Assembly (NCBI RefSeq): GCF_001590865.1
Contig: NZ_BBUY01000008.1
Span: 186,001-250,000 of the forward strand
DNA length: 64,000 nucleotides
From: Streptomyces sp. NBRC 110611
GTDB lineage: Bacteria > Actinomycetota > Actinomycetes > Streptomycetales > Streptomycetaceae
Direction of reading: 5' to 3'
Positions 1-7,487 of the stretch are shown here, piece by piece; position 1 is the first letter of the stretch; each line of letters opens with the position of its first letter. A program made the position numbers and the translations under genes. The notes under the pieces are model-generated. The model did not search any database and was not told the DNA's origin. It saw only the letters and a program-made list of their open reading frames with translations.

Positions 1-535
1 CCGGACCGGCACCCTCTCGGGCGGCCAGCGCACCCGTGTCGCCTTCGCCCTCGCCTTCGGAAAGCGGCCCGACCTGCTCCTGCTCGACGAGCCGATGTCC
101 GATCTCGACCCGCTCGCCCGGCACGAGCTGTCCGGGCTGCTGATGGCCGAGGCCGCCGAGCACGGCACGACCGTCCTGATGTCGTCCCACGTGCTCTCCG
201 AGCTGGAGGAGATGTGTGACTACCTCGCCGTGCTGGCCGAGGGGCGGCTGCGGATGGCGGGCCCGACCGAGCAGCTGGTGCCCGCGCACACGCTGGTGAC
301 GGGTCTGGCCGACGGCGACGGCGACGGAGTGCCCGAGGAGCTGCGGCGGCAGCACACGATCATCGAATCCCGGGTCACCGGGCGGCAGTTCAGCGCCCTG
401 ATCCGGCCCGGCGGACCGCTCTCCGACAGCTGGGAAGCCCTGGTACCGAGTATGGAGGAAGTCCTGTTGGCCTATCTGCGGACGCCCGGAGCCCCCGGCC
501 TGATAGCGGACGACGCCCGGGAGGTGACGGCATGA
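1..535 (+). CDS. ABC transporter ATP-binding protein, C-terminal part
   Basis: The gene enters from the left edge, so the Walker A motif and N-terminus are missing. In frame from base 2 it shows the ABC signature LSGGQR, the Walker B stretch LLLLDEP, the D-loop SDLD and the H-loop histidine in VLMSSHVLSELEE, followed by about 100 residues of variable C-terminal domain. These are the energy-coupling parts of an ABC ATPase on the cytoplasmic face of the membrane. The stop overlaps the next start (ATGA at 532-535), so it is translationally coupled to the permease at 532-1554. With the GntR gene at 1715 this makes an exporter-type ABC module of the YtrA-linked kind. The substrate cannot be read from the sequence. 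Confidence 0.95.
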   Translation, partial: RTGTLSGGQRTRVAFALAFGKRPDLLLLDEPMSDLDPLARHELSGLLMAEAAEHGTTVLMSSHVLSELEEMCDYLAVLAEGRLRMAGPTEQLVPAHTLVTGLADGDGDGVPEELRRQHTIIESRVTGRQFSALIRPGGPLSDSWEALVPSMEEVLLAYLRTPGAPGLIADDAREVTA

Positions 536-1554
536 CGACCACCGGCGCCGCGACCACCGCTGCGACCACGACTGAGACCACGGCCGCTCCGTCCCGTACG
601 CTCCTGCGCGGCCTGCCCTGGCTGGTCTGGCACCGGCACCGCTCGTTCCTGCGGCTCGCCCTGCTGGCCACCGTCGCGGGGTGTGCGCTCTTCGTGTACC
701 AGCGCTTCGGCCTGATGGACTTCCTGCACGTCAAGGGCTCCTCAGCCGGCACCCAGGCCGCCTCGCACCCGGCCGACGAGCAGCTGCTCAACGAGTTCCG
801 CAACCACTTCGGGGAGCTGATCGAGAAGAGCGCCTCCTTCCTCCAGTACGTGCCCGTCATCGCGGGCGTCTTCCTCGGCGCACCGCTGATCGCGAGCGAG
901 CAGGAGCACGGCACCCTCAAACTGGTCAGCACCCAGTCGGCGGGCCAGGGCCGCTGGCTCGCGGTCACGCTGGCCCTGCCACTGGCCGTGGTCACGGTGT
1001 GCACCACCCTGCTGTCGGCCGCCTTCACCTGGCTGTGGGCACCGGCTCACAACCTGGCGATGGACGGCGACTGGCTGGTGGGCGGCGCCTTCGACAGCAC
1101 CGGCCCGGTCCCGGTCGCCAAGGCCCTCTTCCTGACCGCGTGCGGTATCGCCATCGGCATGCTGATCAAGCGGGTGGTGCCGGCGATGGCGGTCACCGCC
1201 CTCCTCGCCTTCGTCTTCAGCGTGATCTGGGCCGAGAAAGTACGCGACCACCTCGGCACGCTGCGCAGCCTCAGCTATCCGTACGACGCCGGCGGCCCCG
1301 ACCTGCCGCTGAGCTCCGTACGGATCGACGAATGGCTGTCCACCGCCGGCGGCAAGCTCTACGGGATCGGCACCTGCACCGGCGCCGACGGCGACGCCTG
1401 CCGGGCCAAGCTGGGCATCGTCAACCGCACGACCCAGTACTTCGACTACGGGCAGATGCCCGGAATGCAGTGGCTGGGCGCGGGGATCCTGCTGGCGCTG
1501 ACCGCCGTGGTGCTCGCATTCGTCGTGTGGTGGGCCCGTCGGCGGCCGCTCTGA
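532..1554 (+). CDS. ABC transporter permease (ABC-2-like)
   Basis: A 340-residue integral membrane protein that starts inside the stop of the ATPase gene. It has an N-terminal Ala/Thr-rich tail, a membrane segment near residues 40-58 (FLRLALLATVAGCALFVY), a large extracytoplasmic loop, then segments near 105-120 (YVPVIAGVFLGAPLIASE), 145-165, 195-215, 225-240 and a last helix at 315-335. The pattern VIAGVFLGAPLIASEQEHGT is typical of ABC-2 type permeases, in which this helix ends in an E/Q-E-x-G-T coupling motif. It forms the membrane channel for the preceding ATPase. Likely a lipid, peptide or antibiotic exporter; the substrate is unknown. Confidence 0.9.
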   Translation: MTTTGAATTAATTTETTAAPSRTLLRGLPWLVWHRHRSFLRLALLATVAGCALFVYQRFGLMDFLHVKGSSAGTQAASHPADEQLLNEFRNHFGELIEKSASFLQYVPVIAGVFLGAPLIASEQEHGTLKLVSTQSAGQGRWLAVTLALPLAVVTVCTTLLSAAFTWLWAPAHNLAMDGDWLVGGAFDSTGPVPVAKALFLTACGIAIGMLIKRVVPAMAVTALLAFVFSVIWAEKVRDHLGTLRSLSYPYDAGGPDLPLSSVRIDEWLSTAGGKLYGIGTCTGADGDACRAKLGIVNRTTQYFDYGQMPGMQWLGAGILLALTAVVLAFVVWWARRRPL

Positions 1555-1714
1555 ACGGCGAGCTGCGGTGCCCGCCGGGCGGCGCTTTGACACCCGGTAC
1601 GGGCGGCCCGATCATCGAGCGGTCGGGCCGCCCGGCCGCGGCGGGGACGGGCAGAGCCGTGACACCGGAAGCAGCAGAACCGAAAGCTGCAGAAACAGCA
1701 GAAACAGCAGAGAG

Positions 1715-2113
1715 GTGGTGAGCGTCGTCGAATTCCGGATCGACCGTCGCAGTGGCGTCGCCACCTACCTCCAGATCGTCCAACAGGTCAAGCAGGCGCT
1801 GCGGTTGGGCACCCTCGTGGAGGGCGACCGCCTGCCGACCGCCGCGCAGGTCGCCGCCACCACCAAGGTCAACCCCAACACGACCCTGAAGGCCTACCGC
1901 GAACTGGAGCGCGAGGGCCTGGTCGAACCACGCCCCGGCCTCGGCACCTTCGTCAGCCGTACCCTCGCCCGCCCCGAGTCCGCCGCGGACGCCCTGCTCC
2001 GCGCGGAACTCCGCTCCTGGATGGAGCGCGCCCGGGCGGAGGGGCTGGACCGCGAGGACGTACGAGCGCTGGTGGACTCGGTGCTGGAGGAGCGGTACGG
2101 GCAGCCGGCGTGA
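1715..2113 (+). CDS. GntR-family regulator, YtrA-like
   Basis: A short (about 132 aa) regulator with a winged helix-turn-helix filling residues 10-75: VATYLQIVQQVKQALRLG leads into the GntR HTH, with TKVNPNTTLKAYREL as recognition helix and GLVEPRPGLGTFV as the wing. There is only a short helical C-terminal tail and no large ligand domain, which is the YtrA layout; such proteins usually repress an adjacent ABC transporter. The frame is open further upstream, but the preceding residues look like intergenic translation. GTG codons at 1715 and 1718 follow a purine-rich AGAGAGG, so the exact start is uncertain by one codon. It lies 160 bp behind the permease, on the same strand. Confidence 0.85.
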   Translation: MVSVVEFRIDRRSGVATYLQIVQQVKQALRLGTLVEGDRLPTAAQVAATTKVNPNTTLKAYRELEREGLVEPRPGLGTFVSRTLARPESAADALLRAELRSWMERARAEGLDREDVRALVDSVLEERYGQPA

Positions 2114-2153
2114 CCCGCGCGCCCCTCGTGACCCGCGTGCCCCTCCCCCCCGC

Positions 2154-2184
2154 TTGACCCTCACGTAACGTCAGGCCGCACCCT
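2154..2184 (+). promoter_or_regulatory. MerR-type promoter/operator of the tipA-like gene
   Basis: A -35 box TTGACC (2154-2159) is followed by a 19-bp spacer and CACCCT (2179-2184). The stretched 19-bp spacer is the hallmark of MerR-activated promoters. Within the spacer sits a near-perfect dyad, CCTCACGTAACGTCAGG (2159-2175), symmetric except at three positions. It is 38 bp upstream of the MerR/TipAS gene, so autoregulation is the obvious reading; the glycosyltransferase behind it would be co-induced. The -10 is a poor match to consensus, as expected for an activator-dependent promoter. Confidence 0.65.
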
Positions 2185-2221
2185 GATCGTCGTACACGAC
2201 GGCAGGACGAAAGGTACGGCG

Positions 2222-3001
2222 ATGGGCTACTCGGTCGGGCAGGTCTCCGGCTTCGCGGGGATCACGGTGCGCACCCTGCACCACTACGACAAGTCCGGCC
2301 TGCTCTCCCCCAGCGACCGCAGCCCCGCCGGCTACCGCCTCTACAGCGATGCCGACCTGGCCCGGCTCCAGCAGATCCTCTTCTACCGGCAGCTCGGCTT
2401 CCCCCTCGACGAGATCGCCACGATCATGGACGACCCGCAGGCCAACGCCCTCGACCACCTCCGTGCGCGGCACCGCCTGCTCACCGACCAGATCACCAAG
2501 CTGCAGCGGCTGGTGGAAGTCGCCGAGCAGGCCATGGAGGTCCAGCAGACCGGGGTGGAGCTGACGCCCGAGGAGCGGTTCGAGGTCTTCGGTGAGGTCG
2601 CTTTCGACCTCACCTACGCCACCGAGGCCCATCTGAAGTGGCAGCACAGCGAGGGTCACCAGCGTTCGATGGCACGGGCCGCCGCACACTCCAAGGAGGA
2701 CTGGGCAACGCTCATGGCCGAGGCGGCCGACTGGCGGCGGCGGCTGCTCGCCGCCTTCGACGCCGGAGCCCCGGCGGACGGGGAGCGTGCCATGGACCTC
2801 GCCGAGGAGCACCGGCAGCACATCAGCCGCTGGTTCACTCCGTGCCCCACCGATATGCACGGCCGGATCGCCGACGACTTCGCCGCCGATCCGCGCGCCT
2901 TCGCCCTGATCGTCCCGCCCGCCGAACAGCGCCCCGGCCTCGCCCCGTATCTGCGCACCGCCGCCCACGCCAACGCCGTACGCCAGAACGACCAGGGCTG
3001 A
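2222..3001 (+). CDS. MerR-family regulator with TipAS ligand domain
   Basis: A 259-residue protein with an N-terminal MerR winged helix (residues 1-70: YSVGQVSGFAGITVRTLHHY, then GYRLYSDADLARLQQI), a coiled-coil dimerisation helix (about 75-115) and a C-terminal TipAS domain (about 130-255). TipAS domains bind thiopeptide-type and other antibiotics, and the ligand-bound dimer untwists the 19-bp-spaced promoter. An AAAGG ribosome site precedes the ATG. The gene sits 38 bp behind its own MerR-type dyad and 71 bp ahead of a glycosyltransferase, suggesting an antibiotic-induced modification or resistance pair. The TGA stop lies inside a 10-bp tandem repeat (2991-3030). Confidence 0.93.
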   Translation: MGYSVGQVSGFAGITVRTLHHYDKSGLLSPSDRSPAGYRLYSDADLARLQQILFYRQLGFPLDEIATIMDDPQANALDHLRARHRLLTDQITKLQRLVEVAEQAMEVQQTGVELTPEERFEVFGEVAFDLTYATEAHLKWQHSEGHQRSMARAAAHSKEDWATLMAEAADWRRRLLAAFDAGAPADGERAMDLAEEHRQHISRWFTPCPTDMHGRIADDFAADPRAFALIVPPAEQRPGLAPYLRTAAHANAVRQNDQG

Positions 3002-3030
3002 CGAGGGCTGACCAGGGCTGACGAGGGCTG
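2991..3030 (+). repeat. 10-bp tandem repeat x4 across the merR stop codon
   Basis: Four adjacent copies alternating ACCAGGGCTG and ACGAGGGCTG. The first copy is the last coding bases of the MerR gene, whose TGA is at 2999-3001, and each later copy repeats the TGA. It occupies most of the gap to the glycosyltransferase. Confidence 0.9.
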
Positions 3031-3072
3031 GACGGCCGGCCGGCCAGGGAACGACGAAGGACTGACAAACCC

Positions 3073-4437
3073 ATGACAAAGATCCTGATCACCGCCGCCG
3101 GTTCGTACGGCGACATCGCCCCGTACACCGGCGTCGGCGCCCGCCTCCGTGCGGCCGGCCACGAGGTCGCGCTGGCCACCCACGACACCTACGCGCCCCT
3201 CGTACGCGCCGCCGGCCTGGAATTCCGCCGACTGCCGGCCGACCCGCGCACCCACCACACCCACCGCTCCGAGCACGCCGAGCACTCCGGCCACGCCGAG
3301 CACGCCGGCCCCGAATCGCCCGAGCGCGGCACCCCGACCGGCAAGCGCGCCCTGATGCGCCGGGCCGCCACCTTCATCAAGGAACTGGGCGACGGAATCG
3401 CCGACGCCGCACAGCAGGGCGCCGGAACCGGAACCGGCGCCGAACTTCTGCTGCTCTCCGCCACCACGGCCCCACTCGGCCGACACCTGGCCGAGGCGAT
3501 GGACATCCCCGCCCTGGAGCTGCCCCTCACACCCAACGCCCCCACCGGCGATTTCGCCCCCATCGTCAGCGGCGGCCGCTCCCTCGGCCGCTGGGGGAAC
3601 CGCGCCGCCGGCCGCCTCTCCCTCCGTATCATCGACCGCCTGTACCGGGACGCGGCCCACGAGCTGCGCGCCCGCCTCGGCCTGCCGTCCGCCACGCCGC
3701 GTACGGTCCGCCGCCGCGCCGAAGCGGAGGGCCGACCGGTGCTGCACGGCTTCAGCGAAGTCCTGGTCCCCCGCCCCGGGGACTGGCCCAGCCCCCTGAC
3801 CGTCGTCGGGAACTGGTGGCCCTGGCACGCCCCTGACGCCGAACTCCCTCCCGTCATACGGGACTTCCTCGCTGCCGGGCCGCCCCCGGTATTCATCGGC
3901 TTCGGCAGCATGGCGGCGAACGGCGACGGTGAGCGCCTGAGCGCGCTGGCGGTGCAGGCCCTGCGCCGCGCCAAGGTCCGCGGCATCCTCCAGTCCGGCT
4001 GGGCCGGTCTCACCACGAGCCCACACGACGGCACGCTCGCCACAAGCCCGACGGACGACATCCTCACCATCGGCGAGGTGCCGCACGCCCTGCTCTTCCC
4101 CCACATGTCCGCCGTGGTGCACCACTGCGGCGCCGGCACCGCCGCGGCGGGTCTGCGCGCAGGCGTGCCGACCGTCCCGGTACCGGTCGCCGCCGACCAG
4201 CCCTTCTGGGCCGCCCGGCTGGCCTCCCTGGGCGTCGCCAGCACCCCGGTCCCCTTCAAGGAGCTGACCGAGGAGCTGCCCCCGGACCGCGCGGTCGCCC
4301 GCCTGGCCCACGCCCTCACCCAGGCCACCGGCGCCCCCGCCCGCCGCGACCACGCCGCCGCTGCCGCCCGCCGCCTCGCCGCCGAGGACGGCGCCGGTGC
4401 GGTCGTCCACGCAGTCCAGCAAGCACTCGACGCGTAA
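3073..4437 (+). CDS. GT1-family glycosyltransferase
   Basis: A 454-residue GT-B glycosyltransferase of the UDP-glycosyltransferase/macrolide-GT type. The N-terminus MTKILITAAGSYGDIAPYTG is the acceptor-domain Rossmann start (GSxGDxxP motif). The C-terminal half carries the donor-site signature HHCGAGTAAAGLRAGVPTVP with the following ADQPFWAARL (about residues 350-380). Between them is a His/Glu-rich low-complexity insert (about residues 58-85, repeated SEHAEHSGHAEHAG). It probably glycosylates a small molecule or lipid in the cytosol; the close linkage to a TipA-type regulator makes drug inactivation plausible but not proven. The start is the ATG 71 bp behind the MerR gene. Confidence 0.9.
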   Translation: MTKILITAAGSYGDIAPYTGVGARLRAAGHEVALATHDTYAPLVRAAGLEFRRLPADPRTHHTHRSEHAEHSGHAEHAGPESPERGTPTGKRALMRRAATFIKELGDGIADAAQQGAGTGTGAELLLLSATTAPLGRHLAEAMDIPALELPLTPNAPTGDFAPIVSGGRSLGRWGNRAAGRLSLRIIDRLYRDAAHELRARLGLPSATPRTVRRRAEAEGRPVLHGFSEVLVPRPGDWPSPLTVVGNWWPWHAPDAELPPVIRDFLAAGPPPVFIGFGSMAANGDGERLSALAVQALRRAKVRGILQSGWAGLTTSPHDGTLATSPTDDILTIGEVPHALLFPHMSAVVHHCGAGTAAAGLRAGVPTVPVPVAADQPFWAARLASLGVASTPVPFKELTEELPPDRAVARLAHALTQATGAPARRDHAAAAARRLAAEDGAGAVVHAVQQALDA

Positions 4438-4601
4438 ACAGTCGATTCAGGGGCGTACCTGACGTATCGACAGGTACTGGCACACCCGCCGACGTCCGGC
4501 GTCGCGGATCGGCACCCCGCGATATGACCAACCACCTGATCGGCGGCCCGCCACCCCTCCCCGGGTTGTGGCCACGCGTCACAAGGCGTGGGCTCGCAAC
4601 T

Positions 4602-5219
4602 ATGACCACGTTCCGTAAGAGCACCCCGAGCCGCCCGCGCACCCCGCTGCGCAGCTGGCTGCTGCGCGTCACCACACCGGTGGCGCTGGGCTCGGTCCTC
4701 GTCCTGACGGTTCCTCAGGCCATCCGCGCCGCGCCCGCCGCCGAGCCCGCGGCCGCGGCCGAGCCGTGGCCCCCCGCCGACGCCGACACCTGGACCCGTC
4801 CGCTGAAGGCCTGGACCCACTACCACATCAGCGTGCCCTACGGCGTCCCCGGCGACTGGCAGGCCGGCCGTCACACCGGTGTCGACATCGCCGTCCGCCC
4901 CGGGGTTCGGGTCAGATCCGTCGGTACCGGCACCGTCGTCCATACCAATAAGGCAGGCGACTACGGAAAGGCCGTCACCGTCCGGATGAACGACGGCCAC
5001 TACACCCTCTTCGCCCACCTCTCCCGCATCACCGTCCATCCCGGCCAGCGGGTCCGCGCCCGCACCCGCCTCGGCTACAGCGGCTCCAGCGGCCGCTCCA
5101 CCGGCCCCCACCTCCACTTCGAGGTCCGCGCCACGCGCCATTACGGCTCGGACATCGACCCCCTCACCTACCTCGCCGACCACGGGGTGCGGCTCCCGGC
5201 CCACCTCCTCGACGACTGA
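4602..5219 (+). CDS. Secreted M23 (LytM) metallopeptidase
   Basis: About 205 residues beginning with a basic N-region and a hydrophobic signal peptide (TTPVALGSVLVLTVPQAIRA, cleavage probably after an AxA near residue 40), then a compact LytM domain. Zinc ligands are visible as the H and D of GRHTGVDIA and the histidines of GPHLHFEVR, with the second conserved histidine in LFAHLS. The family cuts peptidoglycan cross-bridges outside the membrane. An upstream in-frame ATG at 4524 would put a Pro-rich stretch before the signal peptide, so 4602 is preferred. Small hairpins precede it (arms CCACGC/GCGTGG at about 4571-4590), which may affect expression. Confidence 0.9.
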   Translation: MTTFRKSTPSRPRTPLRSWLLRVTTPVALGSVLVLTVPQAIRAAPAAEPAAAAEPWPPADADTWTRPLKAWTHYHISVPYGVPGDWQAGRHTGVDIAVRPGVRVRSVGTGTVVHTNKAGDYGKAVTVRMNDGHYTLFAHLSRITVHPGQRVRARTRLGYSGSSGRSTGPHLHFEVRATRHYGSDIDPLTYLADHGVRLPAHLLDD

Positions 5220-5229
5220 GCCCGTCGGG

Positions 5230-5278
5230 TCCGGCCGTGGATCCGGCCGTGGATCCGGCCGTGGATCCGGCCACGGGC
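5230..5278 (+). repeat. 12-bp tandem repeat, possible terminator
   Basis: Three-plus copies of CCGGCCGTGGAT follow the M23 gene. The final copy, CCGTGG then ATCCGG then CCACGG, folds as a hairpin and could end M23 transcription; there is no T-tract. Confidence 0.6.
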
Positions 5279-5371
5279 ACCGTCCCGGTAGCATCACGCG
5301 CAACGAGCGGCACAGGTCTCTCACCACGAGGCGCCGCACGGCACGGGAGTGGCGGAGAGACCGGGATGACC

Positions 5372-5452
5372 AAGTGACCGGGGCAACGGAGTGACCGGTC
5401 CGGCGGAGTGACCGGGGTGAAGGAACGACCGGGGTGAAGGAGTGACCGGGGT
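5372..5452 (+). repeat. Imperfect GAGTGACCGG repeats before a start codon
   Basis: About five imperfect copies of a 16-18 bp unit (core GTGACCGGGGTGAAGGA) lead into the next gene. The last copy supplies both the ribosome-binding AAGGAG (5437-5442) and the GTG used as start at 5451. Confidence 0.7.
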
Positions 5453-7487
5453 GGCGGACGTGGCGCGGCTCAGAGTTCCTGTCGGCGCGGATGCGGAGCG
5501 CTGGGCCACCCGTGCCGGCTGCCGACGCGTCCTGCTCGTCGTCCACAACGTCACCTCCGCGACCCGGCTGCTGGACGTGGCGCCGCTGTTCGATGCCGAT
5601 CTCCGTGTGCAACTGCTCATCACCTGCACGGGTTCCTCGCCGTTCCTGGCCGGTGTGCCCGAGCTCCTCGCCTCCACCGGGCTGCCGGTGCTCTCTTGGG
5701 AACAGGCGAAGGAGACACCGGTGGACCTGGTCATATCCGCCAGTTACGGCGGTGAACTCCACCTTCTTCCAGGCAAGTTGGCAGTCCTCTCGCACGGCGT
5801 TGGATACAATAAAAGGCTCGCGACACCGGACACCGGACACCGGACACCGGACACCGGACACCGGACACCGGACACCGGACACCGGACACCGGACACCGGA
5901 CACCAAGACAGCGAGACAGCGGACCGGTCTTCGGTCTCTCGCCGGAGTGGCTCCTGCACGAGGGACGCCCGCTCGCGACCGCCACGGTCCTGTCCCCACC
6001 CCGAACAGCTCGAACGGCTCACGGCCGCCTGCCCCGAGGCCGCGCCGACCGCCGTGCTGGCCGGAGACCCCTGCTACGACCGGATACTCGACGCCCTTCC
6101 CCACCGTGAGCGCTTCCGGCGCGCGCTGGGCGTCACTCCGGAACAGCGCCTGATCGTCCTCAGCTCCACCTGGTCGCCTCACTCCCTGTTCGGCGACGGA
6201 GACGGGAACGGGGACGACCTGCTTCCCTGGCTCCTCCCCCGCCTCACCGCCGAGCTACCCGCCGACGAGTACCGCACGGTGGCGGTACTGCACCCCAACA
6301 TCTGGTACGGGCACGGCCCCGGCCAGGTCCGGGCCTGGCTGGAACGAGCCCGCCGCGCCGGCCTGACGCTGATCCCTCCGCTGGAGAGCTGGCGCCAGGC
6401 GCTCATCGCGGCAGACTGCGTCCTCGGCGACCACAGCAGCGTCACCTACTACGCGGCGTCCCTCGGCGTGCCCGTCCTCCTCGGCGCCTTTCCGCAGCAC
6501 GCCCTCGACCCTGATTCCCCCGTCGCCGACCTCGGCCGCACCGCTCCGCACCTCCGCCGACGCGACAGTCTGCGCGACCAGATCGACCAGGCCATCACCG
6601 GCCACGCCCCGGGCCGCTATACGCATCTGGCGGCCCAGACCAGCTCGTCACCCGGCGAATCGGCCGGTCGGCTGCGGCGCCTGTTCTACGGCCTCATCGG
6701 CATCCCGGAGCCCGAGAACCGGCCGGCGCTCCTGGAGCCGCTGCCGCTGCCGTCGTACGCGCCCGCCGAACGCACCGCGCCCGTACAGGTGCTGGCACGG
6801 CTGCTCAGCGGCGACCCACCAGAGGTCGCGGTCACCCGCTACACCGATGCCGAGTTCTTCCCCGAGGCGTCCGAGGAGTCCGAGGAGCCTGCGGAGGGGG
6901 CCGCCGATTCCCAGCACATAGCGGTGCACGAGGACACCAGAGCGCCCGGCCGGCGGAGCATCGCCGATGTGATCCTGCGGTACGCGGACGCGGAGGACCC
7001 GCGAGTCGGGCCGCCCGCCGCCTGGACCTCGGAGGTCCTGATCCGGCACCCGTACTGCCGACTCGCCGCGTACATCGACGGCCCGGACCGCTGCACCGTA
7101 CGCACTCGCAGCGGGCAGCTGGTCCGGCTGGCCGCGGCGGCTCCGGCCCGTGGCGGCGGCCGGACCGATCTCTGCGATCCGGCGGCCTACGCGTCCGCGC
7201 TGCACGCCTGGCTCAGCAGCGGCAAGTCCCTCGCCGAGGCAGCACCCGGCATCACCGTGGTGACCGGCACCTCCCGCCACCCCATCACGGTCGAACCAGT
7301 CGAACCATTCGACCCATTGGACAATCCCCCCGTTCAGCTCCCCTCTCCCACTCCCTCTCCTTCTCCCCCTCCCTCTCCCTCTCCCGCCCCTTCTCCGTCT
7401 CCCGCCCCTACATCGGCCCCCGCATCGGTCCCCGCCTCCGGCGCCGACCCCCCGAGGCGGTCCCGCACCCGGGCGAGCGAAACGTAA
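5451..7487 (+). CDS. GT-B / CDP-glycerol glycerophosphotransferase-like protein with coding repeat
   Basis: Around 678 residues. The N-terminal half has a Rossmann-like start (VLLVVHNVTSATRLLDV) and the middle contains GDHSSVTYYAASLGVPVLLG, which resembles the donor-site motif of TagB/TagF-type glycerophosphotransferases and GT-B enzymes; I infer a transferase acting on a cell-surface polymer or glycolipid. The C-terminus ends in a Pro/Ser low-complexity tail that overlaps the convergent STAND gene by 154 bp. A heptanucleotide repeat (5822-5905) encodes TPDTGHR units; after it, residues about 152-182 are read out of the ancestral frame. The +2 frame here spells FGLSPEWLLHEGRP, and an extra C in CCCC (5994-5997) restores the frame at PEQLERL. 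Start GTG 5451 is chosen for AAGGAG eight bases upstream. Confidence 0.7.
   Translation: MADVARLRVPVGADAERWATRAGCRRVLLVVHNVTSATRLLDVAPLFDADLRVQLLITCTGSSPFLAGVPELLASTGLPVLSWEQAKETPVDLVISASYGGELHLLPGKLAVLSHGVGYNKRLATPDTGHRTPDTGHRTPDTGHRTPDTGHQDSETADRSSVSRRSGSCTRDARSRPPRSCPHPEQLERLTAACPEAAPTAVLAGDPCYDRILDALPHRERFRRALGVTPEQRLIVLSSTWSPHSLFGDGDGNGDDLLPWLLPRLTAELPADEYRTVAVLHPNIWYGHGPGQVRAWLERARRAGLTLIPPLESWRQALIAADCVLGDHSSVTYYAASLGVPVLLGAFPQHALDPDSPVADLGRTAPHLRRRDSLRDQIDQAITGHAPGRYTHLAAQTSSSPGESAGRLRRLFYGLIGIPEPENRPALLEPLPLPSYAPAERTAPVQVLARLLSGDPPEVAVTRYTDAEFFPEASEESEEPAEGAADSQHIAVHEDTRAPGRRSIADVILRYADAEDPRVGPPAAWTSEVLIRHPYCRLAAYIDGPDRCTVRTRSGQLVRLAAAAPARGGGRTDLCDPAAYASALHAWLSSGKSLAEAAPGITVVTGTSRHPITVEPVEPFDPLDNPPVQLPSPTPSPSPPPSPSPAPSPSPAPTSAPASVPASGADPPRRSRTRASET
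5822..5905 (+). repeat. Heptanucleotide microsatellite (GACACCG)11 inside a gene
   Basis: Eleven perfect copies of GACACCG (5822-5898) plus one with a final A. Seven is not a multiple of three, so each copy gained or lost shifts the frame of the surrounding gene. Confidence 0.97.

Noticed and set aside
390..1028. Long open frames on the minus strand opposite the ABC permease
   Set aside because: High GC makes long opposite-strand frames common; no ribosome site, codon bias or motif, while the plus-strand genes are clear.
4438..4601. c-di-AMP (ydaO) riboswitch before the M23 peptidase
   Set aside because: Such a switch precedes some actinobacterial wall hydrolases, but I cannot find its conserved core here; only small hairpins are present.
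5822..5905. Heptanucleotide array as a CRISPR
   Set aside because: Units are contiguous with no spacers; it is a microsatellite.
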